Shown here: positions 20,883 to 30,621 of the stretch, one piece after another | Numbering within the stretch: the first letter of the stretch is position 1 | How the letters are laid out: each line of letters starts with the position of its first letter | NCBI GenBank assembly: GCA_034440615.1 | Contig: JAOTOM010004578.1 | Span: 30,001 to 94,000, forward strand | Source of the DNA: Ashinkailepas kermadecensis | Lineage: Eukaryota > Arthropoda > Thecostraca > Neolepadidae | Length of the DNA: 64,000 bases | Reading direction: 5' to 3' | Made by a program: the position numbers and the translations under genes | Notes under the pieces: model-generated | Database searches by the model: none | The model's input: the letters and a program-made list of their open reading frames with translations, nothing else | Told to the model about the DNA's origin: nothing

Positions 20883-20984
20883 GTTGAGCAATAAAGTATA
20901 ACATTTATCGGTGCTTTTGATGTCAATTCAGCACCTCCTGGTATATTGAAGGTCGTATATTTTATTTACACACAATGTCTAAAA

Positions 20985-21700
20985 CCCAGGAGCATCTAAG
21001 AGCCATTCTTCGTTATATTAAACCTTCAGAAACTCCACATTACTCCAGACTACTCCACCTGTCCCTTGCACACTGGCATACCCCCTTATAAGCTCCTCAA
21101 TACTCCCATTGGAGCTTTCCATGGCACGGTCTACTCCCCTCATAACCCCCCATTACTCCAGAATACTCCTCCTGTGAATTCCACATTACTTGGGACTTCA
21201 CCCTTCACAAATGTCCCACTACTCCAGAACACACCCCTCGCACCAGTTTACTCTCCTCAGAAACTCCCCATTGCACCCAACTACTCCCCTCGGAAATTCC
21301 TCATTACACCAGTTTATTCTCCTCGTAAGCTCCCCAATGCTCCCTGGAATTTCCTCATCCACCCCGCACCACCCCCAATTGAAACCATCCATGGGCAGCT
21401 GCATCATGGTTGCCTTCGGTACCCCATGGGCACTACCAAAAATTATACAACATTCCACTCAGAAACTCTGCCTGCATTCTCTGGTACTCGCATTATGCAT
21501 TATATGAACCGTATGCTTGCAACTTCCCGGTACCCCTGGAGATCTACCCTTTCAGGCCCGTTCAAACGCGTCTTGGTACTCTACTCCAATTATACACGCT
21601 GCTGCACACTTCTTCCCGCGATCATCAAATCCTCCACAACACCCGAAGACGCAGAACATATCACTCAAAAGTGCTTTATTGGTATTTGACCAAACTGTTG
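20985..21700. repeat. Degenerate ACTCC-rich repeat, right part
   Basis: Dozens of imperfect ~30-bp phrases (ATTACTCCAGAA, CCTCAGAAACTCCCC) make Pro/Thr/Ser-rich frames. The same phrase family occurs at 18497-18623 and, inverted, at 36640-37060. Confidence 0.6.
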
Positions 21701-21945
21701 CTAATTCAATACCAATTCAACGGAGGCTATAGCACTACCAACTGCAAGGCCAGGCTACCCACCTTCCTACTGTTGGCTCCGGGTGGGCCGTGGAAACCTG
21801 TTACTCGCAACCTCGATCCGATTGTCGGGAGGCACAAAAAACATACACATTGAACGAAAATGCATTTCTTCGTCGAACTTTGACACAACGACCGACAATT
21901 GAATGCGAATAGCAACGCAACACCAGGCTGAGCAGACACGACCGT

Positions 21946-22262
21946 CTACAGGGTCAGGCTGCACACCTCCCTTCTAGCCTCTGCGGTAGGCTCCATATCA
22001 GTGATCAGATCCATCACTTTTTCTCGCATGAACCATGTTGTGTTTCGCACGCACCTTGGTGTTCTCTGATTGAAGACAAAAAAACGTATCGCCCACAGAA
22101 GAAGAGCCTCGTTGAGGTTGTCCGACGAGGTGATCATACAGCCCTCCACCACCAGGTAGAATTGCTGATCATCCTCATGTATGTGGGGATGATTCGGAGC
22201 GCCTTCGCTGACAATAGCGTCCGATTCTTTCAGAATCCTGAGCAGAATCTCCACAGCACCGC
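21946..22262 (-). CDS. Last exon of a minus-strand transposon-derived protein gene
   Basis: The exon begins after acceptor GCTTTTTCTACAG at 22262 and ends at the TAG at 21946-21948. Entered in phase 1, as the exon at 23660 requires, it reads G-G-A-V-E-I-L-L-R-I-L-K-E-S-D. A segment with Q-Q-F-Y-L-V-V-E-G and L-L-W-A-I-R-F-F-V-F-N-Q-R-T-P follows. That pattern (hydrophobic stretch, F-F-V-F-N, then an aromatic helix) resembles the C-terminus of a widespread, multi-copy family of transposon-derived metazoan proteins. The function is unknown. A TTAACCCTCGCC element end lies only 8 nt upstream of the acceptor. Confidence 0.55.
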
Positions 22263-23659
22263 CTGTAGAAAAAGCACCATTAACCCTCGCCCCAGCGGAG
22301 GAAAAACGCCACCAAGAGGGGGTTTTGGTGCACTGTTTTTCTCACGAACGTGAAAAACGGCGGCGGGTAGCGCGGAAAAATTCGGTTCCACTTCTTCTTG
22401 GTGGCTTGCGCATATGGTGTGAAATATGTGACCATGGGTCAGCTAACGTCACTGACCTGGTTCAGGTGAACGGGGATTGTGTTCTAAAATTGTGCATGCC
22501 TTAAATTCGCTAAAGCGAGTGAGTCTGACCAAGCACAGATTTGACAACATACGTGGTTCCACGCAGATGTGTCTGATGCCGATGTATCCATTCTCATGGT
22601 CATCTGCGAATTACGTCACCCAAAACATCCAGGTAATGTCTGACTTGCAATATTGCAGACAAATAAGGTGACTGTCCATGCTTGCAATGCCAAACCAAAA
22701 TGTTAATTGGAGATTTTGATGGATAGTAGTACACAGATTGCAATAAAAAGGAACCGTTGGACTCGGAGGACACTGCTGCATTGAACTACGAATGTGGGTC
22801 AAATCTGTTCACATAGTCAGTCTCAATCTCTTTAGCCCTCGCAAACACCACTCATTCTCCAATCCCATGACGTACATGGGGGAGGGTTGATATCTCCGCG
22901 TCACATCTCTCCTAGTTGAAATACAGCTGCAAAACATAAACCAGTGGATTGTTGGCATTTTAGTTATTCAATGATATCCCATTTGAACTTGAGCTAAGAA
23001 GTGACCTTCCAGACACAAACCAACAGATTGGTGAAAATGTCATGAAATGCATTTTACCACACTTAGCCTTAGCTTTTTTAAATGATCTGGCACACATCCT
23101 ATGGCATTTACATGATGCAACTCACAAAGTGTCATAAAATACTGCACATCCACCATTCAGTTGGCATGTTATGTTATTTCTATATCATTTATCCATCTTT
23201 ACCCTTGTGAACATCTGTAGTGGGGGGAGGGAAGGACCTGGCCTACGAATTTTGTATTGCGTTAATTCGTCCAAGCATGGATATTGGGCGCGACATACCC
23301 TCAATAACAGTCAATAGCTCCATGACCTGGGGTCACAGCCACATTACATGTTCAGATAATCTAGATAAATGATAGAAAGGCATGCATTGAACAAGCAGAT
23401 GGGAGAAAGGCAGCGATTAAAAAACCAGATTGGATTCTCGCCTCCCATAGTTCAGCTGATATTGTCGAAATCCAGCTGGGGTGGCTTTCAGCAGCATAAA
23501 CTTCAGGTACAAACATTTGCAATCCAGAACGCTTGTTTTGTGAATATTAAATATACCAACAATCGCACATACGACAACTGCAATTACGAACACTGTATCA
23601 CGAACATCGACAATACCAGCATCTGTATTTAAGGCTGTTTTCTTCACACATCTACTTAC
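22263..23659 (-). other. Intron with an orphan TTAA-type element end
   Basis: It is bounded by GTAAGT (23659 side) and CTACAG (22263 side). TTAACCCTCGCC near 22272 matches the ends of the element at 28984-30084; its partner was not found. No other feature is seen. Confidence 0.4.
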
Positions 23660-23768
23660 CACGTGGGCAGTCGGTTTTGGCCTGAACTTTGTCCAGCCAT
23701 GCGTTGAGAGAGGTAGTCGCCGCGTCCTGCGTAGCCTTTTGAGTGATCCTCTCCATCTCCAACCAAAG
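23660..23768 (-). CDS. Internal exon of the same minus-strand gene
   Basis: This 109-bp exon has a long pyrimidine tract (TTTTTTCTTCACCTGGCAG) and a consensus donor (CACGTG/GTAAGT). It is open in one frame, L-W-L-E-M-E-R-I-T-Q-K then L-N-A-W-L-D-K-V-Q-A-K. It enters in phase 0 and leaves in phase 1, fitting the next exon at 22262. The product looks helical; no known domain is visible. Confidence 0.6.
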
Positions 23769-24074
23769 CTGCCAGGTGAAGAAAAAACGGAAAGGCATCA
23801 TTAGCATACAAGATTAATTTCGCTCATCTACAGCTTCTCTACACGAGGGGAGGAACACCAAATATGAACGTCACAAAAGCACAACCGACAAATGCAACAT
23901 AATGCTAGAAATAAAGAGCTCGTTCCGACATAATGGCGCAACCGCAGCGATGGCCATGAGGCACATAGCAAAAGAAGAGATGCGGGGGAACTCAGGATTG
24001 CAAGTGCCTCTAAGTGCAATCTGTGGAAACTATTGTTGGGTTTTCGGGGAAGTTCAAAAGAGGGAAACAAAAAT

Positions 24075-24400
24075 GGTTAATGGCTAGCCATATGGTTAAA
24101 GCAACCTAACATATGAGCAAATATTTAAGAAAACAAATGAATGTTTTCACTCAAATATAGAAGGCTGAGCAGATGTCATCGATATCTTTAAAATTACAGG
24201 CAAAAGCTATAAATTAAAGCCAACCATAGCAAGACAGGGCTAAGACAGTCCTTCTTTACCAACAGGGTAGTTCAACATGGAACCAGCTACCAGACTGCAT
24301 GATCAGTAGCAGTGCTCTGAACAATAAAAAAAAATGCATAGACAAGTACTATAAAGAGAAGGGGGTTGTTTTTCATTATTCTAGGGATAGCTAACTGACA
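24075..24400 (+). pseudogene. CR1-like LINE 3' remnant
   Basis: Translated across frameshifts and stops, the stretch resembles the reverse-transcriptase C-terminus of CR1/L2-type LINEs: L-T-Y-E-Q near the start and F-F-T-N-R-V-V-Q-H-W-N-Q-L-P-D further on. Copies at 33640 and 35020 share this end. Heavily decayed. Confidence 0.6.
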
Positions 24401-24904
24401 ATTTGTATGAGCAACTACTTCTTAACGCACACAAAGTGTAACCAAGAAGGGCACCTATGGCTCATAGTTGCACTTATTCTCATGTCTGTATGTCTGCATA
24501 CATCCAACCCAAAGCTACCACCATGAAATATAGCACTATGCGTTGCCTGCGGGCTGCTACGAGCAACGAGTGTGCTACCCTTTAAGAGCGGGTTAATTGG
24601 TATTGTACAGGCATCACGATAGCATGTTTGCATATGAGCGATGTGATGGTTACAATTAATAATTTAAACTCTGCATTCTGACGTCGATAATCTGATTAAA
24701 ACACAGCTGGAGTTCTCGAAGGGCATCCTGGATGGTTTGGTACGGCATTATTGTGGATATTCTAGCTTGATGACCAGTATTTCAGACAACTCCATGCTTT
24801 GCTGCTACCTTCCGCTTGGTCTGGTGTCCCAGAGTGGGGCTGCTGACTTTTCCCGCCGAAGCCACCAGCTACTCTCGGAGTCCGACAGACCGACTAACCG
24901 CACG

Positions 24905-25110
24905 GCACCAACAAGGCACGGAGCATGGCCTAATGGCTGTCAAATTAGAAGATATACCGGCGCAGTACACACCTCAAGGCACGGAGCAGCAGCCTAATGG
25001 CTATCAAACTATAACATATACCGGCGCAATACACACATCAAGGCACGGAGCAGGGCCTGATGGCTATCAAACTATAACATATACCGGCGCAGTACACACA
25101 TCAAGCTAAT
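24905..25110. repeat. ~65-bp tandem repeat, 3 units
   Basis: Units carry CAAGGCACGGAGCA-GG-CTAATGGCT, ATAACATATACCGGCGCA and TACACACATCAAG. The last two units are nearly identical. Confidence 0.85.
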
Positions 25111-25597
25111 GTGAGCGTGTAAAATGGAAGCAGTTCCGGTAACCTCTGGCATTTTGTACCTAAGGACCATTTCGGCAATACAGTTGGTGAAACTAGCCAG
25201 CATGAACCATTTTAAAATGGCTAAAGTCCTCTCCGGTCTTTCTCCACGAGGACTTAAGGCGCTCTCACCTGACCCTTTGCAAATAGCTTTGGGTACATCT
25301 TCTGAAGTTGTCGGATTGACGCTCCCTTGATGACGTCATGGCGCCGCTGAGGGAAGGTTCATTGCATGAGAAGCTTTGTGGTGCTTTCGTCGGTCTCCGA
25401 GGCCTTCATCTGGTGCATTGCGTGCTGGTCTTCGACGGCGCTGTTAACCACGACAGGTCGGTGCCCTGGCAGCTGCTCTTCCGTCTTTGTTTTCTTTGCT
25501 AGACGTTCGCGGTTCTCGACCACGCAGGGGCTATGGCTTCGCTCCCTTGAATTCTTGAAGTTCGCTTTCAACCGCTGCGACAGGAGCTCCTGGATGA

Positions 25598-25759
25598 TTG
25601 GTTGGTTATTGGTTTTACGACACGTCGACCGTTGAGTCATATAGCGTCGCCAATCTCTCACGCCGATTGGTCGCGGGCGAAGAGTAGCGACAGGTGAGAT
25701 TCGAACCCACAATCTTTCGATTGCGAGACGAGCATCTTACCCATAGACCACTCGTCCCC
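25598..25759 (-). mobile_element. Full-length tRNA-derived SINE with target-site duplication
   Basis: A ~162-bp element lies between 14-bp direct repeats GAGCTCCTGGATGA (25584-25597 and 25760-25773). In its own orientation it starts GGGGACGAGTGGTCTA (A box), has a B box GGGTTCGAATCTC and ends GTGTCGTAAAACCAATAACC. It is the reference copy for the family in this window. Confidence 0.9.
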
Positions 25760-26175
25760 GAGCTCCTGGATGAAGTAAACGCGGAGACATTTCAGTGTAG
25801 GTCGCTTGAAAAAAAAAAATTCGAAGACGCTGTCTCAGTCCATTCAGTGGGCAAACGTAAAAGGGATACCTTATATATCACAGATAGGTCCGTCCGCTCG
25901 TCCGTCCTTCAGGTACTCCGCATGTAGTAAAACGAGACGACTACCAGAACAAAGCAGATATTGAATGAGGATGGGACTTTGAGCTTGGGTTGAAGATTAT
26001 GCATGTCTCTCAAGACTCTCTGTATGTCTTGACTCTCAAGACGCAACCTATTCACACGGCTTCACATACTTACAATCGCTTGGCTTTCTGTGAGCCCATG
26101 CTTCAGACCAGGGAAGGCTGTAAGGATATCTCTTGCGATGGGCTGGTAGTTGGACGGATAACTGGGAAAATGATC

Positions 26176-26330
26176 AGAGTAAACATGTAGTTACGGTTAG
26201 GTTGTAGTTATGCAGTCAGGTAAGGTTAAGTCGGGTGAGGCAATGCTAAATCAGGTAAGGTCAGATTACACAATGTTAGGTTAGGTAAGCTTAGGTCAGC
26301 TAAGGGCAGGTCATTGCAGACTAAGAAGGA
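26176..26330. repeat. Degenerate GGTTAGGTAAG repeat
   Basis: Imperfect (T)TAGGTTAGG/AGGTAAGGT phrases; similar to but more decayed than 34318-34424. Confidence 0.5.
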
Positions 26331-27449
26331 AAGGTTGGCTGAGTCACGGGTCTGGTGCGGTCACAGCTTCTTTACCAAATTATTTATTGTGGATTCTAGA
26401 CCAAGTTTCGCATCGCACAAGCCCACATCGTACAAGTCTCTAGTATCGATGAAAAATGACGCAATGTCATCCTAAAATTCACCTAGCAATATAAAAAAAT
26501 ATAATACATAAGTTGTTCATGTATAATCAAAATGTCGTTCAATCGAAAACATGCAAGGTTCTTCATGAGCTAATCGGAAGCCGCATCAAAACTTGCAATG
26601 GTCGCCGAGTCGCATTTATCGGCGACCATTTTGACTATGACGTAATATATCCATGGCGAGACAGCTGCTGAGAATGCTATGCGGATCACACAAAGCACAC
26701 ATGATATATTTCTGAAAAAAAACTGAGGGGGATGGTCGACCAGACCACTCTAGTAAAGCGAAGACTCATATGGGACATATGAGTAAGTCTAGTAAAGCGA
26801 AGGCTTTACAAGGCTCCACTGTTCGGTGGAGCATCACATCATTGCGCGATGCAAGCAAAATGGAAAGACACGGGAATGCACGCAGCTCAGTACCACATCA
26901 TAACTATCGAATGCCATTACATTCGCATGCTTCACCTGCTCCACTGCCTCCCTCTGTGGCGTCCAGGACGTGTCACGTCCCTCAGTCCAGGACGTGACAT
27001 GACGTCCGTAACGTGAGGCCTCTAGGTCAGTAGCACTTACTAGTTGCGTTCGGATCTGCACTCTTCATACACAGCTGAAGTCAAATCTGCCCAGTTGGCG
27101 CGGCCAAAGGACTGGCCACCAATCAGTCTGTCTCGAGTAGTTTTGGTCAGACGATCCAGGTTGAGAAGGCTGTTGGGCAAAAGCGAATATTAGAACACAG
27201 TGCTGTGGGTCGATGACTGCTGCCCAGTGTACAAAGCAACTAGATTGATGGTGGTGTCCTATGTACCAACAGCTGGGTCGACGCTGCCTTGTAAACAAAA
27301 CAGCCGGATCATATAAACCTAAACAGATAATCCGAGTGTATTCCGCTTGCATCATGTTCGTGAATATTTAGCCTCTGAGAGCACTTGATCACTTCTGGGT
27401 GACAATTATGCAGTCATAAATGTGTGGTGGGCACAACTGTACGTCTGTT
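26331..27449. other. No gene seen; small inverted repeats
   Basis: ACTCATATG and CATATGAGT form a hairpin near 26764, between two copies of TCTAGTAAAGCGAAG. GACGTGTCACGTCC and GACGTGACATGACGTC near 26965-27005 are palindromic with CRE-like TGACGT halves. Confidence 0.4.
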
Positions 27450-27479
27450 TCAAAACGACGATTGCACTAACTTTTTCAC

Positions 27480-27714
27480 AAGTTGATCCTGTCCACGTGC
27501 TGTGGCACTGTCGCCACCAGAGCCCGGCGGTATGAGCGTGTCTGCCCCCACTGTCTTCCTCGGAGATGCTGGCACTTCATTGATCTCGGAAGCTGGCGTG
27601 GACATCACCGATGGGTCGCCCAATGCGCTGTAGATGTCTTCTACTGTTTCGGGCACGAAAGCCTCGAACTGGGTTTCATCCGATTCATCCAGCACAATTT
27701 CCGGAATGAGCACT
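27480..27714 (-). CDS. Probable exon of the minus-strand gene (acidic segment)
   Basis: The frame reads V-L-I-P-E-I-V-L-D-E-S-D-E-T-Q-F-E-A-F-V-P and continues to R-G-Q-D-Q-L before a weak donor GTGAAA at 27479, in phase 0 as the exon at 23768 requires. The upstream edge is ambiguous. Either a 68-nt intron (27715-27782, GTTTGT...TTTTTTAG) joins it in phase to the exon at 27783-27901, or the two are continuous coding broken by a missing T in the run at 27715-27722. Confidence 0.45.
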
Positions 27715-27782
27715 CTAAAAAAGCATCATTTTCGTATTTTACTACTGTATTCGCACCATCTGCATCAGCTAACTGAACAAAC

Positions 27783-27901
27783 CCATGATTTTCGACGGAT
27801 ATTTTGGAGCACATGTTCCATATCACATAGGAAAATGGGATGAAATGCGCTTCATGAGAGAGCTCGGCTCCTGGAGGTAAACTGTTATGCAGGACAATGG
27901 C
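27783..27901 (-). CDS. Probable exon of the minus-strand gene
   Basis: Acceptor TTGTTTAATTTACAG precedes an open frame A-I-V-L-H-N-S-L-P-P-G-A-E-L then H-F-I-P-F-S-Y-V-I-W-N-M. The frame stays open for a further 20 codons past 27783 (L-A-D-A-D-G-A-N-T-V-V-K), which favours continuous coding with a homopolymer frameshift. No family was recognised. Confidence 0.45.
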
Positions 27902-28412
27902 CTGTAAATTAAACAACAATGAGAGCATAACCAAAATAAATTGCTCTGGGGACGCCATTAAAAGTGTTGTACATTTTCAGTATGCATGACATGAACATCA
28001 ATGTCTAATAGCCGGAAATATTGACAACATTTTCAAAATATGGCCTAAAAAAATATTTCCCTGGATTATTATACGATCAGCACTAAAACTAAACCATTCA
28101 GAGGACGTGCAAAACCGACAGCAAATTAATCACGAAATAAATGCCAACATCTCTAGTGTTCAGAAATGGTAGGGAAATTGGTGGGCGTTATCTTGCCCCC
28201 TCTCCTGTTACAGGATATTAGTTATTGGTGAATAATTGTAGCAAGACAATTTAATGAGCTAGGAGAACACAAGCACACACGGCGAAGCAGACAGCGTTTT
28301 ATTATAGCATTACGCTGAAGAACGTGGAATATTTTTCACATATGTTAGAAGCAAACAGCAGATATGAAGCATGCGCACGCAATACACGGCAAACACCATG
28401 ATAAACACGTAC

Positions 28413-28600
28413 TTTAGGCCCTGATGCATGTTGTCGGTTTTGGTGAGTCCAGATGACACTGCGTCTCGAACAACTGTTACTCGGACTTTGAATTTGTCAG
28501 GAATAGTCAACAAGTCATCCACTTGTGCAAAGTCCTCAAACCCGTCAAGGAAAACCTCGAAGACTAACGCAGACAGATCCATTGTTGATCTTGAACGCAT
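28413..28600 (-). CDS. Possible upstream exon of the minus-strand gene
   Basis: The frame M-D-L-S-A-L-V-F-E-V-F-L-D-G-F-E-D-F then L-T-I-P-D-K-F-K-V-R-V-T-V-V ends at CTAAA/GTACGT. It leaves in phase 2, which does not fit the phase-0 exon at 27901, so at least one intermediate exon or another donor is needed. The start may be the ATG at 28600 or at about 28582. Confidence 0.35.
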
Positions 28601-28983
28601 CTAGGCACTTTGCCTCGAGTTGGATGTTTGACTCACACGATATAAGCTTTTAACTCCCTCGAAAGCCACCAAGTAGCGCAGCATTGTGTGAACGTACAAA
28701 ATTAACTCTTATATGCTGCAAAAAGTTTCTGAAACAAAATGAAACACGTATTTAAAAAGAAGAAATGCATGCCAGAACATTTAAATCAAACACAAACTTA
28801 TAATCTTCGGTCACAAGCATTCCGTACGTTGCATACGCATGCAGCTTAGTGTTGAGTTCCTTTTGCGCTGCGGACCATGCTTGACCATGACTCCCTTGTA
28901 CACAGCAATGCTACAGTGCATGAGGGGTACCGCACACTTTTCCTCACATTAAGATGTACATGTGACGCCCCAAGACAGGCACA

Positions 28984-30084
28984 TTAACCCTCGCCATGGG
29001 AGGCGAATTCCGCCCCCCCCCCCCTCTCATGTCATTTTGTTATCCAGCTTTATCACAGATCCGGAGGATTAGATCTTGGAATTTTCAGTAGCTGAGCATT
29101 GATGAATTCAGCACAATTTGACACCGAAACCTTGTTTGAGCCATGTTAAGTTACTTATATATTATGTCATTCCTAAATGTCTGCACACCTTTCTAAGCCC
29201 ATATTTTCAGTTTTGCGTCCCTTTCTTGTATTTATACCACAATATGCACATAAATTACTTCCGGGCTATGTCCGAAGTATGGTAATGAAATGGTATATTA
29301 ATGACCTATATAGATCATCAATGGTTCTACCTATATAGGAAATATATACCTATATATGTCATTAATATTTCTTAGATAAAATAAGGACAATTATATTTTA
29401 TCATCTTGAACATGCTGAAGGCAATGAAAAACATGCAAAATAATAAATGTAAATGTAATATGGTGCTTCTATCTATGGTAGTGACAAAAGTTCACCTGAC
29501 CCTGACCTGACCTATGTTGTAAATCCGACTCGACCTTGGGTTAGAAAGTGGTAATAATTTGTTGGAAGTGTGCAGAAAGTCGCAGAATGGATGCTTAGTG
29601 GTGTTGTTTTTCCCCAAGCATGTCGAGACTGATCAGACCATTCGTCCAAATTGCATGCCACATGCATTTTTCACCTGTTATTTATAGTTAATTTGTTATT
29701 AAACGACGCTTTCAACCGCCATGGTTATTTAGCGTCGGCATCTGTAACGCCGTGCCCGCGAGGGGAGAAGCTCATTGGTCGGCAGCGCGGCTCGAACCCT
29801 TGACCATTGCCATGCGAGACAGACGCCCTTACCAACTGAGCTATCCTTCCCCCACACATTTTCACCTGTGTGACCTGGCTTGACCACTAGTGCTGGGCTA
29901 GTGCTAAGCACTGTGCGAGAACACCTTGCGCAGTTTTGATAGAGCAGATGCAGCCTCATCTCGTGGCGCTTAGCTCAGCCTTCCATCTTTGTTCATTTTA
30001 AATTGACCAGAGGGGAGGGGAGGTGGTGGAATCCGCCCACTTGTAGGGCGCGTTAGTATAAAGTCCGCGTAGGGCGAGGGTTAA
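28984..30084. mobile_element. TTAA-flanked DNA element (piggyBac-like ends)
   Basis: Left end TTAACCCTCGCC (28984) and right end GGCGAGGGTTAA (to 30084) form a terminal inverted repeat that includes the TTAA target typical of piggyBac-type elements. No transposase is encoded. A SINE lies inside (29695-29853). An orphan end of the same type is at about 22272. Confidence 0.65.
29695..29853 (-). mobile_element. tRNA-derived SINE with another head type
   Basis: In its own orientation the head reads GGGGAAGGATAGCTCAGTTGG (A box) and GGGTTCGAGCC (B box). The tail is the shared TAGCGTC and GCGTCGTTTAA module in variant form. It lies inside the TTAA element. Confidence 0.7.
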
Positions 30085-30621
30085 GTTGCACTTATGACGG
30101 CTTAAGACAAAAGTTCGCCGCTGGTTGCAATGATTTCAGGTGCACCCTAAAATGGATCGGTTTGTCAAAAGCGAACGCAGAAGCGAGCACAGCTAATACA
30201 ACCCAATCAGTGAATAGGCGATGTATCTGCGTCTAACAGATGGCATTCATAGCGTCGAGTGATCGCAGCTCCTGACATTCCTCCAGGGCGCATACCCTGT
30301 GCTCAACCGTTACCTACCTCACTGCACGTTGCAATCTATGCTTCTGTCCAGGCGCATGTCCATCCTTGCCACTTCATCTAAGGTACGGAATCTGACGGAT
30401 CTGGCTCATTGTTTGCACTACCACATACGTTTTCCCTGATGTTTGATATATGCCCAGTGGGTGGTGGTGAAGCAGGTTTTCACACCTGGTCTCCAACAGT
30501 CCACCAAACGAAATTTCGAATGCCATCAGAGTTTCTGACTGACTTTCTTTCAGCGTTTCTGACTCACGTCGACGAGCTTAATTCCAGCAAGTACCTTGCC
30601 ACCATGCTGCTTGCTCATTCC

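Larger units (their letters stand above)
18624..20975. mobile_element. Inverted-repeat Penelope-like retroelement (PLE)
   Basis: Two arms of about 1.13 kb are near-perfect inverted copies, from CATTGTGTGTAAATAAA on the left to TTTATTTACACACAATG on the right. They meet at a ~96-bp unique spacer (about 19753-19848). Each arm encodes the C-terminal end of a PLE, with a GIY-YIG endonuclease pointing outward, so the pair is joined head-to-head at 5'-truncated ends. The element interrupts the ACTCC-rich repeat at 18497/20985. The arms differ by scattered substitutions (for example SRC versus NRC in the GIY-YIG domain), so duplication was not immediate. Confidence 0.85.

Noticed and set aside
21066..21853. 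200-codon plus-strand frame rich in Pro, Thr and Leu
   Set aside because: Made by the ACTCC-type degenerate repeat; no conserved domain.
7265..25110. CRISPR-like arrays
   Set aside because: Repeats are contiguous minisatellites without unique spacers, in a eukaryotic genome.
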